A DNA stretch of 64,000 bases from Typhlomys cinereus (Eukaryota; Chordata; Mammalia; Rodentia; Platacanthomyidae). Positions 25,169 to 38,816 of the stretch are shown here, piece by piece. Location of the stretch: the NCBI GenBank assembly GCA_023101885.1, contig JALPQD010000294.1, positions 1,167,501 to 1,231,500 of the forward strand, read 5' to 3'. A program made the translations under genes and the position numbers. Below the pieces are notes generated by a model. The model saw only the letters and a list, made by a program, of their open reading frames with translations. It had not been told where the DNA came from and searched no databases. How positions within the stretch are numbered: the stretch's first letter is position 1; each line of letters opens with the position of its first letter.

Positions 25169-25784
25169 CTGTTATTTTATAGATTAACAATGCAAAGTCA
25201 TCAAACATTAAACAAAAAGCCTAGTGTTTGTGAAGATAAGAAAGAAGTTCCGTGGCCACCTCTGAACAGCAAATCATTGAAAACCAATTTAAAAGTTTCC
25301 AATCAGATATTTATTGTTGAATGTTAGAGATCACCTTTCCCCCATTTTGAATCTAATGAAACTAGAACCTAGAAAAGGGAAGAAAAGGCAACACTGACAT
25401 ACTTAGCAGCAAAGCCCTGAGGAGAAAACCTGTCTGGTTCCAGCTCTGGGTTCCAAGATCTGCTCCATTCTTCCCTTTGGATGTGTGGTCTCGTCCCTGC
25501 GCTAGGGCCTGCGTTTTCTTATCTCTTTCACCTATGTTAGCCTTTTGTATAAAACATCTATCCCAGATCATGTGGGGCGTACAAGGTCAGTAAGACTGAA
25601 AGCTACCACTGGGGAGCTCCTGATAGAATTGTTCTGCATGGTGCCTGTCTGTGATGAGCCTGTTGCGTGAGTAGCAAATATTCCCAGCAGGATTTCCTGG
25701 TGATAGCTGTGGCTTGAGCACACATCCTGGGTCTGTTGGTTACTGTTTTATTATTTCCATAATTCTCTCCTCTTATTTTTTTAA

Positions 25785-25912
25785 GATGGAACCAATGACA
25801 GAATCAGTCTCATAGGATTATTTTGAGAATTAAATGGGATAATCCCTATACAGGGTTTAATCAGTGTCTGGCTCTAGAAAGCCCTCTATAAAACATTGAG
25901 CATTATTATAAC
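25785..25912 (+). mobile_element. MIR
   Basis: tctcataggattattttgagaattaaatgggataat ... cagtgtctggctctagaaagccctctataaaacattgagcattattat is the MIR 3' half. Confidence 0.75.
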
Positions 25913-25914
25913 CA

Positions 25915-28900
25915 TTGACTTGTGTAGACTACTGAAAACACTGTAATGTGAGATTTATAGACAAATAAATGAATCATCCCTTAAATAAAAATGGTTGGAG
26001 GCCTGTAAATTTATGTTTTCTCTAGTTTTCATAATTTTGAGCTATAGAGAATATAATGACATTCACTTGTTTAAGGGAGACAATAATATGCTAACTTCTC
26101 ATCCTTTGAAACTGTGCACTAATTTCCTTTATCCTGTAACAGTGCCAACTAACTGTGGGCAGAGCCAGCCTGAACTGATCTCATGTTCAAAGCTCCAGCA
26201 GTAGGAAAACCTAAATAAAGTACATATGTCTGTGGCAGATAAAATGTATAAACGATGCTTTTCCTTGATGCCTTTGCTTGATTTTCAAGATAAAGATTTG
26301 CTAGATGATTTTTTTGGGGGGGTAACTGTGTCCATTCTCATTCTGTATAGAAGGAAAGACTTGGTGGCAAACCAAGAGATAAAAATAGAATCCTGCCACT
26401 TCCCTGACATCACTCAGGGCCAGTGAGCTCAGGTGGCACTGAGCTTCTGTTTTTTCTATCAGGAGATCGGGGGGGGGGGGTTGGGTATTGGGAGGTGTCA
26501 GCAATTTCTGTCTCAGGAGCTATCAGGAGGACTGCATGATAGAGTCTCACAGCTCTGAACATAATGCCTAGCTCAGTAAAGGGCGCTTGGGCAGCCACAC
26601 AGTGGGGTTCTGCATGCCACCCCTGAGATTTGGAGAAAGATTGGATGGTAAGCTTAGGTAAAGAAATTGGACGTGTCCATGTTCACACTGTATGATTCAT
26701 GTCTACTCCGCTGTTGCTGCCGCTGCTTTCCTGTAACCAATTTTAGAGCCTATCTTGGCAGCTGGAAGTATTTGGAATTAATTTCACACTCACTTTATGA
26801 GTTGTGCACTTTCCTGCAAGCAGCTCCCTAGACCTCTGCCTCATTGCTCTGGCATCAACTGATAGGGCCGCTGGACAGGGATGTCCTTTGGGGTCTCCAT
26901 TTTATTTGGAAACTTTCAATTTGAAGAAGCAAAACAACAGCCATCGGCATATTTGTGCTTGAAATAGTCAGCACTGATTGTTTTTTCCAGCCCTCCCTTT
27001 CTGAGTTTCTCTTGAATAACCAGGAACACATAGCTCGCTCAGGCAGCAATGAGCCCTGAAAAAAAATTACTGTCCCTCAAATGTAAGTCCTAGTAAGTAA
27101 CTGGTTGGCCTCATTTCACAGTTCCAGGTAAATTGGGAGATCTAAACCTCTGTCTGGTCGCTCACATCTGAATCTTGGTGGATGTAATTTTTCTAGCTTT
27201 TTTTACTATGTTAATTCTGTTTAATTCATTTGGCGCTCATGGAGAACAAAGTAAACTTGGCTGTTAAGAGTAAAACTAAATTGAGAACATGGAGATCTGT
27301 TTAGTATTTCATGCTGGCCAGTAGGTCAGGAAGATTTTCCTTGGGGTAATTTACATAAGGAATTGTTTATCTCATTTCTTTCCAATTTCTGCAATCATTC
27401 GGGGGCAGCAGACTGTTTTCACAATGGCACAAAAATCTATCCATGGAGACTGAACCTTTGCGGGCCATGCTCTACTTTGGGGCTTGCTCAGGAAGGATCC
27501 TGGCGGCTTGGGCCGCTGCTGCCTCACCAAGTCATCCTTCCACCACAGCTGTGTTCAGCGAGTTGGGTGGGTCCGGGAACTGACATGTTGCTACATTTAG
27601 TAAGGATTTTCCCTTGAGAGTTGAGAACACACATGGAAGCTTCACCGAAGCCCCGGTGAGTGCTCCAGACACGAGAGCCCATCGTGCATGCTCAGTACCA
27701 CCTCCACGCTGCCAGAGAAGTACCTGCCCTATGACCAGAGACATTCTACTGTCTGCAGATGACCTTCCTTTTCAGCTTGTTCAAGTTGTCTGTTTCCTTT
27801 GTCAACCCCCCTTTTAAAGCCCTCAGTGGTTGCTGTTAAATGTTTAACAATAGGCCCTCTGGTAAGAAGAAGGAGCAGGAGTCTGGTTTTAAACATTTGC
27901 TGATTCTTGTGTTGTAAATACTGCCGGTGGCTGATTGCTAACTGCCAACATAAGGTCTCAGTGCAGAGTTGAGAAGAAATGAGCAGTAGCCTGCCACTGC
28001 AAAGCGTTAATCAAACACAGACATAAGAGGCATGCGTGACCTCATAGCCTACTTGATAGTAAGAAATACTGAGTTTGGAGTACTACTGCTTTTTTTTAAA
28101 TGTAATTTATTTAGTGTTGAAATTATGTACTACAGTTTCAGTAATGGTCACGTGAAATAACTGCCTTGCAAAATTCCTGAAAATTTACCGGTTGCTTTTT
28201 TTTTGTTTTGTTTTGTTTGTTTTCTGAACTGTCAGGAGCTGGGCCAGCTTCAGCACACTGCTACTTCCCCCTTTACCTTTTTCCTTTCTAAAGCCTTTCA
28301 TGTCCAGCTGGTAGAACTGCATCCATCTCTGAACCTGCAAGGTGCCTACAGTCCAAGCAGGTTGGGGCAAGATAGGATCCTGTTCTTTCACTTACTAGGT
28401 GGATAAGCAATACAAAATTAATTTGTGAATCCCAATTCAAAATAAAAATGACAGATCCTGTTAAAAAGGCAGGAGGAAAGGGGTGGTTAAATAGCCACTA
28501 GAATATAAACCTTTTCCTTTCTTTAGTCTTCTACCTTTCACAATTTCTGACGATTTTTAAATATTTATATCTATAAATGTATTGTCTCTTTTCAAGTACA
28601 GAAAAATTTAAAAACTTTAAATCAGCATCAGTCTTTACATTATCAAGTATATTCATGTTTTAAATGCAAATGTAAGAGCATCTAACTCACATGAACTCTT
28701 GTGCATGTTCCATTTTCCTGATGACTTCAACTAAAAAGCCCAAACTGAAAAACAAAATGTTTAAGAATTTCAGGACAGAAACAGCCAAGCATTAATACCA
28801 AGCGAGGGTCCATGCTAAGCACCCATAGGGTTAGCACACCTGTGTAAAGTGTCCTGTGTAGAGTGTTTGCTGAGCCTTAGAATTCTCAACTGTGAAAGAG

Positions 28901-30957
28901 AGATGGTACCCTACTATGTGGCAGTGGAGATGTGAGAGCTGAAAGTGTGTGGCACAAAGGAGAATCCAGGGCATGCTATCTCTGCTCCATAAACTGGAAG
29001 CATTGTCTTTAAAATAATAATGGTAACATTGATTCAATTCTCTTTTTTGCAGTCAATAGGGCCTTAGATGACCAATATCTGCTTCTCTAACCCTATATTC
29101 CTTTCTGTCCTATGAACTCTTTTGAGGCAGAGATTAGATCTATCGCCATTAAGATCCCTACAGTGCGTCCTGCATATTCTTGCATATATCTGGTTCTTGC
29201 AGGTGTTCATGATCTCGATCTTCATGTAAGTTGGACTTTTTGACAATAAGCATCTGCATCAATGTCATGAACCCACAATGAGGCTTAATTGTTAACATTC
29301 TCAGGAAGAAAATAAGCATAGGCTATAACTTTAACAGGAGCTAGTTATAATCATCATGCGGGTGCATGTGATTCCAGGTGTTTTGACTTAAGCAAAATAA
29401 CCTCTCCCATCTCTTGTAGGGGACTTCTTGAAGTAATGGGGAAGGGATGAATTCCAAGTCCCAATTGATTAAAGGAGGCTCCAGGGATATTAACTTTGGC
29501 CCACAATAATTCATCTCTTTGCTAACTTCTTTCACACTTTCTTTTCTGCACAATTAGGACATTATTATAGTAGTATTTCTTCCCACTAATTGGTTGTGTA
29601 TGTATATTTTCTTTCCAACAAATTATAAGATCCTGTGGGCTATGAACTCTCCTTTTTTAAAATTCTTTTGAATACCAATGGAAAACACTGTCCTAGGCAC
29701 CCAGTAAGCAGTGTGCTTTATGTGATGCTAGTCTTGATTCAGACTCCATGGCTCCCTGGAGAGCTGAATTGTAATTGCCTTCTGTAACTCCTTTAAGCCC
29801 TTGGCCACATGGCAAAGACCTTCAGTTGTGCTATCTTTCCCTAATTCATGTCTCATTTTCCAGTGTCTCCAAGAACTCTGAGGACTGTCGCTGTTCAGTC
29901 CCTCACCACATATGGAATTTGAGAGACCACACAGCTGTAGATTCTACTTGTTTGAATGATGATGTTTTAACAAGCCCTTTGGGCCAGTGTCAATAAGCCA
30001 TGAAATATCACCAAATGGATCATCTACACCAGACTTTGAATCTCATCCGAGTCTTCAGGCTGGCAGAGACTTGGGGAAAGAGTTCACTGCTCCAGCTTTT
30101 GCTATTCCTATTCTGGGGACTAGAGACGCCTTGGGCCTCTGGGCCAGGCAGTTCATTACTTTTAATGAGCACAAAATTCACCAAGACATTAAAATAAAAT
30201 AGGATCAAACACCACTGGGCAATCTTGGACGTTCCATCCAATTGTTACTTTAGTTCCTTTTTTCCACTGGATTACTCAAGAGTATTTTTAATGGCAGATT
30301 CTACTCCTGCCAGTTTTTATCCCAAGTTCTTTTAGCATTGTGGACTTAGTACACCCTGAGTTTCTTTTTTATTTCAGACCTCTGTGGGTTGGTATCTGTT
30401 TTTTTTTTTTAATGACAATATTGAGTTGGTAAAATGTTTGAATACTATTTGACTTTTAGACATATTAAAGAAATATTTGGATCTGTATACCATGTAAAGG
30501 CAAATATCAAAGAAAGAAAGTTTTTTTCCCCTGAAAAGTATAATGGAGTCATTTTGAAATACAAGGCAACTGCAGTTATTCTGATACTTTTAACTGATCA
30601 GTATCCGTGGTTAATAAAAAAAAAGATTGCAATAGTTTTACTAGCGATTACTTACGTGGTTGAATACTGAAGAAGGTCAGTCAGTGGTGAAGCAGACACT
30701 GAACAATGTCCCCATTAAGCTGATTTTGTGGATCTTTCATCCCTGCCCAGATGGATTTGGAATTACTTTGGATATTTTTCTCCAATAAGGAAGTGCACAG
30801 ATGAATGATACCTTCTTTATTACTCTCCATAGCTTGTGTTTATGGAAGGCAAAGTTCATCAAATCATTTTAAAGAAAAACAAAAGTATGCCAAACGTAAT
30901 TTGTAGAGGGCTCAAGAGTTGTGAAATTATCCCTAACCAAAGTTTGTAATTTCTTCA
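25915..30957. other. presumed intron, no gene seen
   Basis: Five kilobases with few recognisable repeats. 26650-27830 is relatively GC-balanced and repeat-free. Short L2-like scraps may be present near 29090-29200 and 29600-29720. Confidence 0.5.
26468..26480. repeat. poly-G run
   Basis: A run of about 12 G, with another G-run (ttttttggggggg) at 26312-26322. Confidence 0.9.
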
Positions 30958-30958
30958 G

Positions 30959-31141
30959 GTAATCGCTCTAGCAGATGCAGTTGAGGAAAACCAAGACAAT
31001 CTGTTCCAGTCATTTGCCAGGCTGAAAAGTGCCACCCATTTGATGATTTTGCTGATCACACTGTGGCAGAAACTGAGTGCTGACCAGACTGCTATTCTGG
31101 AAGCAGCGTTTCTGCCCCTGCAGGAAGACACACAGGAACTG
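30959..31141 (+). CDS. internal coding exon of an unidentified gene (61 codons, phase 0-0)
   Basis: The block is preceded by a pyrimidine-rich acceptor ending in ttcttcag at 30958 and followed by a consensus donor gtaagt at 31142. The frame starting at the first exon base is open for all 183 bases and gives a 61-residue peptide that begins VIALADAVEENQDNLF, contains LITLWQKLSADQTAILEAAF, and ends PLQEDTQEL. It is mostly charged, amphipathic and leucine-rich, so probably alpha-helical and part of a larger helical-repeat or coiled protein. No signal peptide is visible. Base composition is more GC-rich than its surroundings. Both ends are phase 0. I do not recognise the family, so no function is given. 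The next exon-like block (60167) also starts in phase 0, so the two could be consecutive exons of one + strand gene. The alternative is a conserved pseudo-exon, which the intact frame and good splice sites make less likely. Confidence 0.72.
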
Positions 31142-31929
31142 GTAAGTGCCCACAGGCCTTCAGTGGGAACAGTCTGGATGACTAAAAGGTTTTGGCTTGG
31201 AAAAGCATCCCACAGCTATCTAAGTCATCAAATGAGGCCTGAGTTTTTACAGAAGTGCTGTTTTCCTTTTCCTTAAACCATAAGAAAACCATAAGAAAGG
31301 TGTCAAATGATGGCTTTTTTTTTAACTTAGGCTGTCCATTTTTATGTAGTGCTCACTCTTGTCTTTTTGTGTGTGCTTCAGTCAAGTAGAAGTCAGGGAA
31401 ACAGTCATTTGACGATCTGAGGATTTGAGTGATGGCAGTAAGCCTTCAGATTAGCTAATCCTTTCCCTGTCTGCCAGAGAAAGCAGCTCAGCCATTTTAA
31501 TTTGCTCAGCATCACTTCAAAGGTGTGGGGGAGCTGAGATAGCCTTGCTGAAAGCAAAGGACATCAGTCCTTTCATTTACAGAGTTCTTTCAATAGTTCA
31601 TAAAACCTTTCACCCTTGACCTTTGAAGAGGCAATTCAGAATGAAAAGGAGAAAGGAGTAGCTGGATTTTTCACTAAAAAGTTCTTATATTAATACTATC
31701 TTGAATCTCTTTCCTCTCCAAAGTGTGGCCTTCTGTGTGTTGTTGTTTATGTAGAAATAATATGTATTTTGGAAATTAGAAACCCTTGAGTTTAGATTCG
31801 TGTACAGTTATTTCGAGGGAAAAATAGTCGAAAATCTTTTTTCAAATTACAAAAGTACATGGTTCTGAAGATAACAGCATGAAAACTCTTGTTTTCAGTT
31901 GCTTTTGATGTGCCATGCAAGTTTCTATT

Positions 31930-32090
31930 TAATGTTAGATGTGGCCCTGTGAGGTAATTAAGGTTCAACTTCATTCTCATTTTACATATGAGAAAGTTGA
32001 GGCTTCCACAGTTCTGAAACTAGCAGCAGTAGAGCCAGGATTTAGACTCAGGCCCTTCTTCCAAAGCAGTGTGCCTTATTTTAGTAAATA
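31930..32090 (-). mobile_element. MIR
   Basis: Antisense MIR on the + strand: cattctcattttacatatgagaaagttgaggc ... gcagtagagccaggatttagactcaggccc. Confidence 0.75.
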
Positions 32091-32155
32091 ATTCCATGAA
32101 AATTACTTTGAAAAATTACAAACTTTTGTCAGCTGAATCAAATTTGGGGAAATAA

Positions 32156-32157
<2 letters not shown>

Positions 32158-32204
<47 letters not shown>
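32158..32204. repeat. (TG)n microsatellite
   Basis: About 23 tg units, not attached to a recognisable SINE. Confidence 0.97.
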
Positions 32205-32205
<1 letters not shown>

Positions 32206-32321
32206 CAAATGGCATAAAAAAGTATTATCACAATTAAAAGTGACCATCAAAAAGGTAGAAACTGCAATGAGAAAAAAAAAAGAGTGTGGTGGCTGAGATT
32301 CTGTCGATAAGAATGATTATC

Positions 32322-32645
32322 AAGAACTTGGATTTAGGGGCTGGAGAGGTGGCTCAGGGGTTAAGCCTCTGCCTTGCAGGCGGAAGGTCCTGAGTTCGGA
32401 TCCTAGACCCCACGTATAGATGCCAGGCAGAAGCGGGGGCAGCCTGTGTTTCTGGTCCTGGTAGGACAGAGCCTGTGAATCCCGGGGCAGAGTAAACAAG
32501 GAGGATGTGGAGGCGTCCATGGTGGTTCCTGAATTCGTCCGTGGTTCTACACACACACACATACATACACACACGCGCACACACATACGTGCACAATTGA
32601 ATAAATAATAAACAATAAAAAATTAAAAAAAAGAACTTGGATCTA
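32322..32645 (+). mobile_element. B2-like tRNA-derived SINE with target-site duplication (reference copy)
   Basis: The SINE body is 32337-32630, flanked by aagaacttggattta (32322-32336) and aagaacttggatcta (32631-32645). The RNA polymerase III promoter is visible: A box tggctcaggg at 32350 and B box gttcggatcc at 32394-32403. The head (ggggctggagaggtggctca) marks the B2 superfamily. The body differs from mouse B2 after about position 75 and ends in a (CA)n-rich block and a tail with aataaataataaacaataaaa. It is the cleanest + strand copy here and defines the young subfamily in this genome. Confidence 0.93.
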
Positions 32646-32649
32646 ATTG

Positions 32650-34172
32650 TCATAAAGACTTAGCCATCTATGTTCCTGGTTCCACAGTCAAGACAGGAGT
32701 CTGTTCTGAATCTATGCTTCTGTAGTCTATGAGGTAAGCACCGCAGGAACTGCCCAGAAGTCCTGGTAGGAATTACATGACACAGGTCAACAGTGCCAGA
32801 GGTTAGCAGTAATTATTGGAAGTGGCATGGATCTTTTAGGTGTATTAATTATAGTCCTCATTAAAGTCATTCAAAGTAGATATTGCTACCTTTTCATGAT
32901 AATTGTCCATTTCTCTGATAAATTCAGGGGAGAGAATTGTATCTTCACCCTTTTTACATCCTTAAGACCAATATAGAGCCCAAACACAGCATAGTATTCA
33001 TTCAGTAGAAAATTGGGAAACAGTGACTACTAGCAAGGCAATCTGCTAGACAGATGCAAAGATGCAATACACAGCGGGGAGAATCCAGTATAAAGGAAAA
33101 TGCAGGCCTTTGTTAAAAAGAGAAGGAATAGCTGTACTGAGGTGGTATTTAAACCAACATTATGTCCCTCATCCTTGGCTTCACTTTTTATGATTTCTAT
33201 TACCTGTGCTCAACCGCAGCCCCAAAATATTAATATTTGAATATTTGTCTTGACAAGACAGAGACCATATTAGTTTAGTTTTATTACAGTAGAATTTTTT
33301 TTATTTTATTAGCTATCATCATTCTCTTACCTATAAATTAACTCCTATCATAGATGTGCATGTATATCTAGGGTTTGATGATAGCTGATTTTTCAGGCAC
33401 CCTACTGTAGGTTTGGATAAGGTAAGGGAAGTACTATCTTTTTTCCTTTTTGCTATCTCTGTCTCAACTTGTCATGGAATTTTTTTTATTTGCTGCTTTA
33501 TGTTCTTTTGAGTAAGGAAAAATTGAAAATTTAAATTGTATAAATGAATTTTAGCCCTACTTTTCTAATATGCAATGCCACTTTGAAATATAAATGAAAA
33601 ATTTAAACTCATGCAGAATCAATGAAATTGCAACGTGTATTTGTGGCTTGCAAATGAAAAACATATTTTTTTTCTTACTGAGCTGTGGAATTGCTACAAT
33701 GGGATATAACTTTTTAATGTTTCTATGAATATATATCAATTATACATAATTATGGGTTTCATTATGACATCATCATGCATATAGAATTGCAGTCATATAC
33801 ATCCCATTACCCTCTTTTGTTCCTCTCCCACTCACTTTAATCCCTTTCTTCTTTCCAAGTAGTTTCTCTGTCTGTCTTTCCTGTGCAATGAGTTTAACTA
33901 GGATTGCATGAGTGAGAGCTTGTTTAGAGAAATATGAATACCCCACCAGTGGTACAATGCTGAAAAGACTATTTCTTCCTTCTTCATCAACCACTGACAG
34001 TGTACAAATCCTAAGTGAGAAGTGGGGCTCCACACGCCCCTCTGCGTTCATTCGTGACAGGGTGTCTCTAGGCCTATTTGTGGAGATCTTGTGCAGGTGA
34101 ACACAGTGCTGTAGTTCAGTCATGTCATAGCTGGCATTTCACACTGTTCCACAATTCCTCTGGATCTTACAT

Positions 34173-34205
<33 letters not shown>

Positions 34206-36095
34206 TAACAGCACTACCTTTAACATACTGACGAGGAAGTTTGACAGGAAAAGGAGTTCTATGCTAATGTGTTGTTCTCCTTCCTTCTCCATTATCATTT
34301 TCATTATATGTGGTTAAATGTCTAATAATACAAGGAAGAAGCAGGAGTAAGAAGATGGCGAGCTTTCCCGGTCATTCATGTTTGTTTGAATCTGTTGCTG
34401 ATCTTTGTTCAGAAGGCTATCTGTGCAAGTGGAAATCACCTCTGGGCTGTTTTCCTGCTCCATTGCACGTGCCTTCTTTCCCTCTTGCATGGGAGAGTGT
34501 GTGTCCCATTCCTCTTGGGCCCATGAGAATGCTGGGCCTCCTGGGCTTCCTGTCTTCTGCTTGCACTCAGCTTCATTGCCTCACTTGACTTCACTTATGA
34601 AATGCAAGCTCAAAGATGAAATTATTAAGAAGTTCAAGTGATGGTAAGCAAAGGAACCTGTTTAGCTTCAGAACTCCATGAGCAAAAAAGCTCTCCCTGA
34701 AGCAATGGGGAGCTTCATGGAAAGAAAGGTTCTCAGTGTAGGAACAGAATCAAGATAGACTGAGGGATGTCCTCTCTACAGTTCATGAAGAGCAGCGTTT
34801 TGGGGCAGTATGTAGAATATTCATGGTTTAGTTTCTTCTGAATGACCTTTTCTACCTCAACTACCTATGTGCTCTGTGCTCTCCAGCCTCCTAAAGTATG
34901 CAAAAATTTTTCACATTTATTCTGCATGCAGAAATATTAGAAAGTGTACATACTCATTATGCCTATTTTTGTTGTTAATAAAAAAAGACATTTGATAGAA
35001 ATATAACAGGGAGAAGAACGAATCAAAAAAGACATTTTAATACTGCTTGTTATGCTCTTCATCTTTAATTAGGCTGTGGTATTCACTTTGGACATATACT
35101 GTTGAGACAGCTTATATGTCTTAAAGAAAAGGAATCCTTTTTCATTCTTTAAGACATATGCATACAGTATGTGGTTTTGACTTGCTAGCTCACAATCTTC
35201 CACTTTAGACCTCACAAATAAATGCAGTGTGATGGATTTCCCACTGAGATGTGAAAATGAAATATGCAGACCTGAAATAACTGGGAAGGAGGGCGAGGTA
35301 GGGAAGAAAGGAGTCTCTTACCAGAATGTTGAAAATACATCCCATATTGAAGTTATTATGATACCACAAAAATCTGAATGTGATTTAGATGTTTTTTTGA
35401 GGGTAGATGGCAAGAGTACATGTGTGAAGGGGAGAGGCTTGGACATGTGGACAACATGTTCAGAAGGCTCTGTCAACCCAAGGTCAGATGTCCCACAAGA
35501 CAGAAGGAAGAAATGCTCAGGAGATATTTGATTCATGTTTCAGATAGCTGTGCTTAATGATTTGTCACGATATTTAAGTAGAATGTGTCAACAGGCAGGT
35601 TAAATTCAATAGAAAATTCTACAGTATTTTCTAACCGATGGTATCATGTTCACAAAGGAAAAGCACTTAGAATTTACCAGTGCTAATAAAAAGTAATGTT
35701 CTTTGCAGAACACTGTCAATATTTTGTTTCAAATGTCAACTGTTTGGAGCAGAGAGTTCATCTTGTCTGCTTTGATATACCTCTTCTTGGTGCTCATTGT
35801 TTGTCATGTTTAGTACTATAATGGTCAAGGAAATTCTAGTATTGCAACAGATGATTTTATGTAATTCTTAAAGTGCTAAAACTTCATATGTGTGCACTAT
35901 GCTTTTGTAGAAATGCCTTTTTTCCCTCTAAGAAAAATGCTGATGATTCTGTTTTATCTTGAAAGAACATTTGAACCCAGTTCAATCAGTAGATTTAATA
36001 TCTAAGATTGTCACTACTTTTTCCTTGCAGTTGATTATGGCATGCAGTTCAAAATAATATTTTACACAATGATGATAAGACTCTGTGTGTATATT
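32650..36095. other. presumed intron, no gene seen
   Basis: 33720-34140 looks like a degraded rodent L1 3' region by style (cccattaccctcttttgttcctctcccactc...), similar in flavour to 49310-49800. This is weak. The remainder is unassigned. Confidence 0.4.
34173..34203. repeat. (TG)n microsatellite
   Basis: About 15 tg units. Confidence 0.95.
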
Positions 36096-36097
36096 TC

Positions 36098-36165
36098 AAA
36101 CCCAGGGCCTCCTGAATGCGAAGCATATCCTTGACCATTGTATTGTGATCCTAGTCCTTGACAGA
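36098..36165 (-). mobile_element. ID-like SINE, diverged
   Basis: The - strand has atggtcaaggatatgcttcgcattcaggaggccctgggtttga, the ID (tRNA-derived) head with its B box. Confidence 0.65.
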
Positions 36166-36424
36166 ACAATTTGAAACCACACAGTTTTCATACTTGGTAG
36201 GTTAAGAGCTGAAGATATTTCTGAGTATTTGAGTTCCCAGGATAGAATTCTGAAATTCTGTAGAAAAATGCAACATCTACTATGATCAGTGAGTGCTGTG
36301 ATAGTGGTTTGAATCCGAGAACCTGTTTAATTGTCATTTTAGAGACACTTCTTTCTCACGATGCTTTACAGAAATGGAAAGTTGCAGAACCATATATAGT
36401 TCAGGATGAGACAATCTTTTAACT

Positions 36425-36535
36425 AGCCCTTCAATTATCCTACGAATATTTATTGAGCACTTACTAAATTGTAAGTTTTACTTGGCACACAGCATACCTC
36501 AGTAAACAAAACAGACTTAGATCTCATTCTTTGTG
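36425..36535 (+). mobile_element. L2 LINE 3' end
   Basis: cgaatatttattgagcacttactaaattgtaagttttacttggcacacagcatacctcagtaaacaaaacagac follows the L2 3' end layout. Confidence 0.6.
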
Positions 36536-36579
36536 GTTTCACTTCAACATTACAAGCAAACATTTTAATTCTGAGCTCT

Positions 36580-36745
36580 TCAATATGGTCGCTACTTGTC
36601 ACATGAAATTCAAATAAACTGAAGTGAAATAAATAAAAATGAAAACCACTACTGCATTTCACTTGCTCAGTAGCCACATGGGATGAGAGGTTACCACACT
36701 GGATAGCCAAGGCACAACATTTCCATCACTGGAGAAAGGTCTGCT
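36580..36745 (+). mobile_element. MER5A-type hAT DNA transposon
   Basis: atatggtcgctacttgtcacatgaaattcaaataaactgaagtgaaataaataaaaatgaaaa ... cagtagccacatgggatgagaggttaccacactggatagc ... aacatttccatcactggagaaaggtct matches MER5A in order. Confidence 0.8.
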
Positions 36746-36749
36746 GCAT

Positions 36750-38815
36750 AGAACTGGGGATCATCATGAGAAATGGGGTCATGTCAATTGAGTTAACCTC
36801 AGCATATATTAATTTTATTATGAACACAAGGAAACTAGCATACTGCCATGCACTCTGTCATGATATCTGCATCAGCATACTTTATGTTTGGTATCTGAGG
36901 TTTAGCCTCATCATATGTCAACCCCCAACCACTCTCCCAGGAGTAAGAGACTTCTCTGGGGGAATATGTATGTACCTATAATTAATGGAAGGGAGACAAG
37001 AAGCTTGCACATGTACTGCTATTCCACCTATGCTTATGGTTTAGAAGACTCATGGGTTAAAAATCAGTTGCTAACTCATAGCACTACTGAGATATGGTAG
37101 AACTGTGTGGATGTGCTTTTGAAAAGGATATTGGAACTCCAGCCCTTTTCTCTATCTCACTTGCCCACTGTCATCAGGGGAGTTCTTTTCTGACATATAC
37201 TCTGAATGTGACCCATGACCACTATGGGTATAACTTCCGATATCATGAACCCAAGTATAACTTTACATCTCATTAATTGAGGATTGCCTGAAGTATCTCC
37301 TTGGATATTTTTTATCACAGTAATAACAAGTTAATTGTTGCTTCCTGCATGTGACCTTGGCCAACACTGGTAGTCATCATGAATTCTTTCCTCTTTGAAC
37401 TTGCACACGGCCTCTGAATACAGCCTTTTAGATAGATAACCATTTGATTGGAAATTGCTGTGTGGATGACCCTCTTTGTCTTTCCTGATCTTTTTTCAGA
37501 TCTGTTTCTCATTATGCTAGTAAATATCCTAGATGACTAAGATATTTCATCCAGCAAATGGCAAGAGAGGAAAGAAGAGCAAGATTGAAATTTCTAAGTG
37601 GGTTGTGTCAGACTTTTGGTCTATTGTTCATGTATGTGTACTTGGCTCCAGAGGAACCATTATGGAAAGGGTGAAGGTGCTTTGGTTTGGGATCTGACTA
37701 CATGCACGAATCCTAGATTAGAAAAAATACTGGCTTTTATTATAGCATTTTTCTTGGTTTGGAAAAGAAAAATTTTATCTCTTGAAGGGCTTAATACCTT
37801 CCCCAGTATTGAACTTTAAAACTCCCTGAGAAAGTTAGGATAGAAATGTACATGAATAGGAAGGGGGTTACTTGGATCTCCAGTCTCACTTTTTGATTGA
37901 TTACCCTTTTAAAAACTGATATGGAAAGAGAAACTTACTTTTATTATGTCCAACATAGCCAACACGTGAGAAAAACAGATGTTTATAATAGGAAATCCCC
38001 ACTGTGCAGGGGCCCTTATCAAGGCTCACTTACAAGGTCTAAAGATATGTACGTCACAGGTCAGATTGGATGTAAGGGCCATTGTGCCCGCTGTCTGGAT
38101 TGAGCAATGACCGACATGGCTAATCATTACTGTTATTAATGACTGCTTCTTAAAATGCAAACAAGAGGAGGAAGTCTGGTGTCAGTATCAAGTCTGCCTT
38201 TCTGACTGTTTAAGTATCATCACAATTATATCCATCTATGGGAACATAGTGCAGAAAGTAAATATTTTGGTCATTCCCATGGTCTTAGCCAACAAGATAA
38301 ACATGAGGAATTAGTTTTATGTTCAAAAGGGCCACATACCCTGTGTTATTGCCAGTTAGATGCAACTGCTATTATTTAATTATATGATATTCTACCTCAC
38401 CAGAGTTTAATATAACTTATTTCAGAACTTTTCTTGCTGTTGCTAACACTGAAGTAGTTGAGATCCATCAAAGTATTATGCAAGCAGGATGTCATGTCTA
38501 AATTGTGATACACAGTTTTTAAATTGTCCTCATGTATATAAAATATGAACTAGTGTTCCAGTGGACACATTTCATATTATTTGAACATTTAAAGGTAAAA
38601 GAACTAAATGAATGAAAAAGCATTATTTCCTGGCTTGTACAAATCTCAGCGAAATAATGTACTTAAATATATATATTTAAATGAGTCAAATTAAATAATG
38701 TCCACCTTTTTAAAAGGTTGATCATCTTTGTTCCTGTATAGAAGTGTGTTTATTTTAAATGGATTTCCTGGAAATATTCTATCAACCTTGTTTGACTCTA
38801 CTAAATTGCAAAGAA
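36750..38815. other. presumed intron, no gene seen
   Basis: No repeat or exon signal that I can support. Confidence 0.5.
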
Positions 38816-38816
38816 G

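Noticed and set aside
32337..32410. tRNA-like head with A and B boxes
   Set aside because: It is the promoter part of a SINE and not a folding tRNA gene; the acceptor and anticodon stems are not formed.
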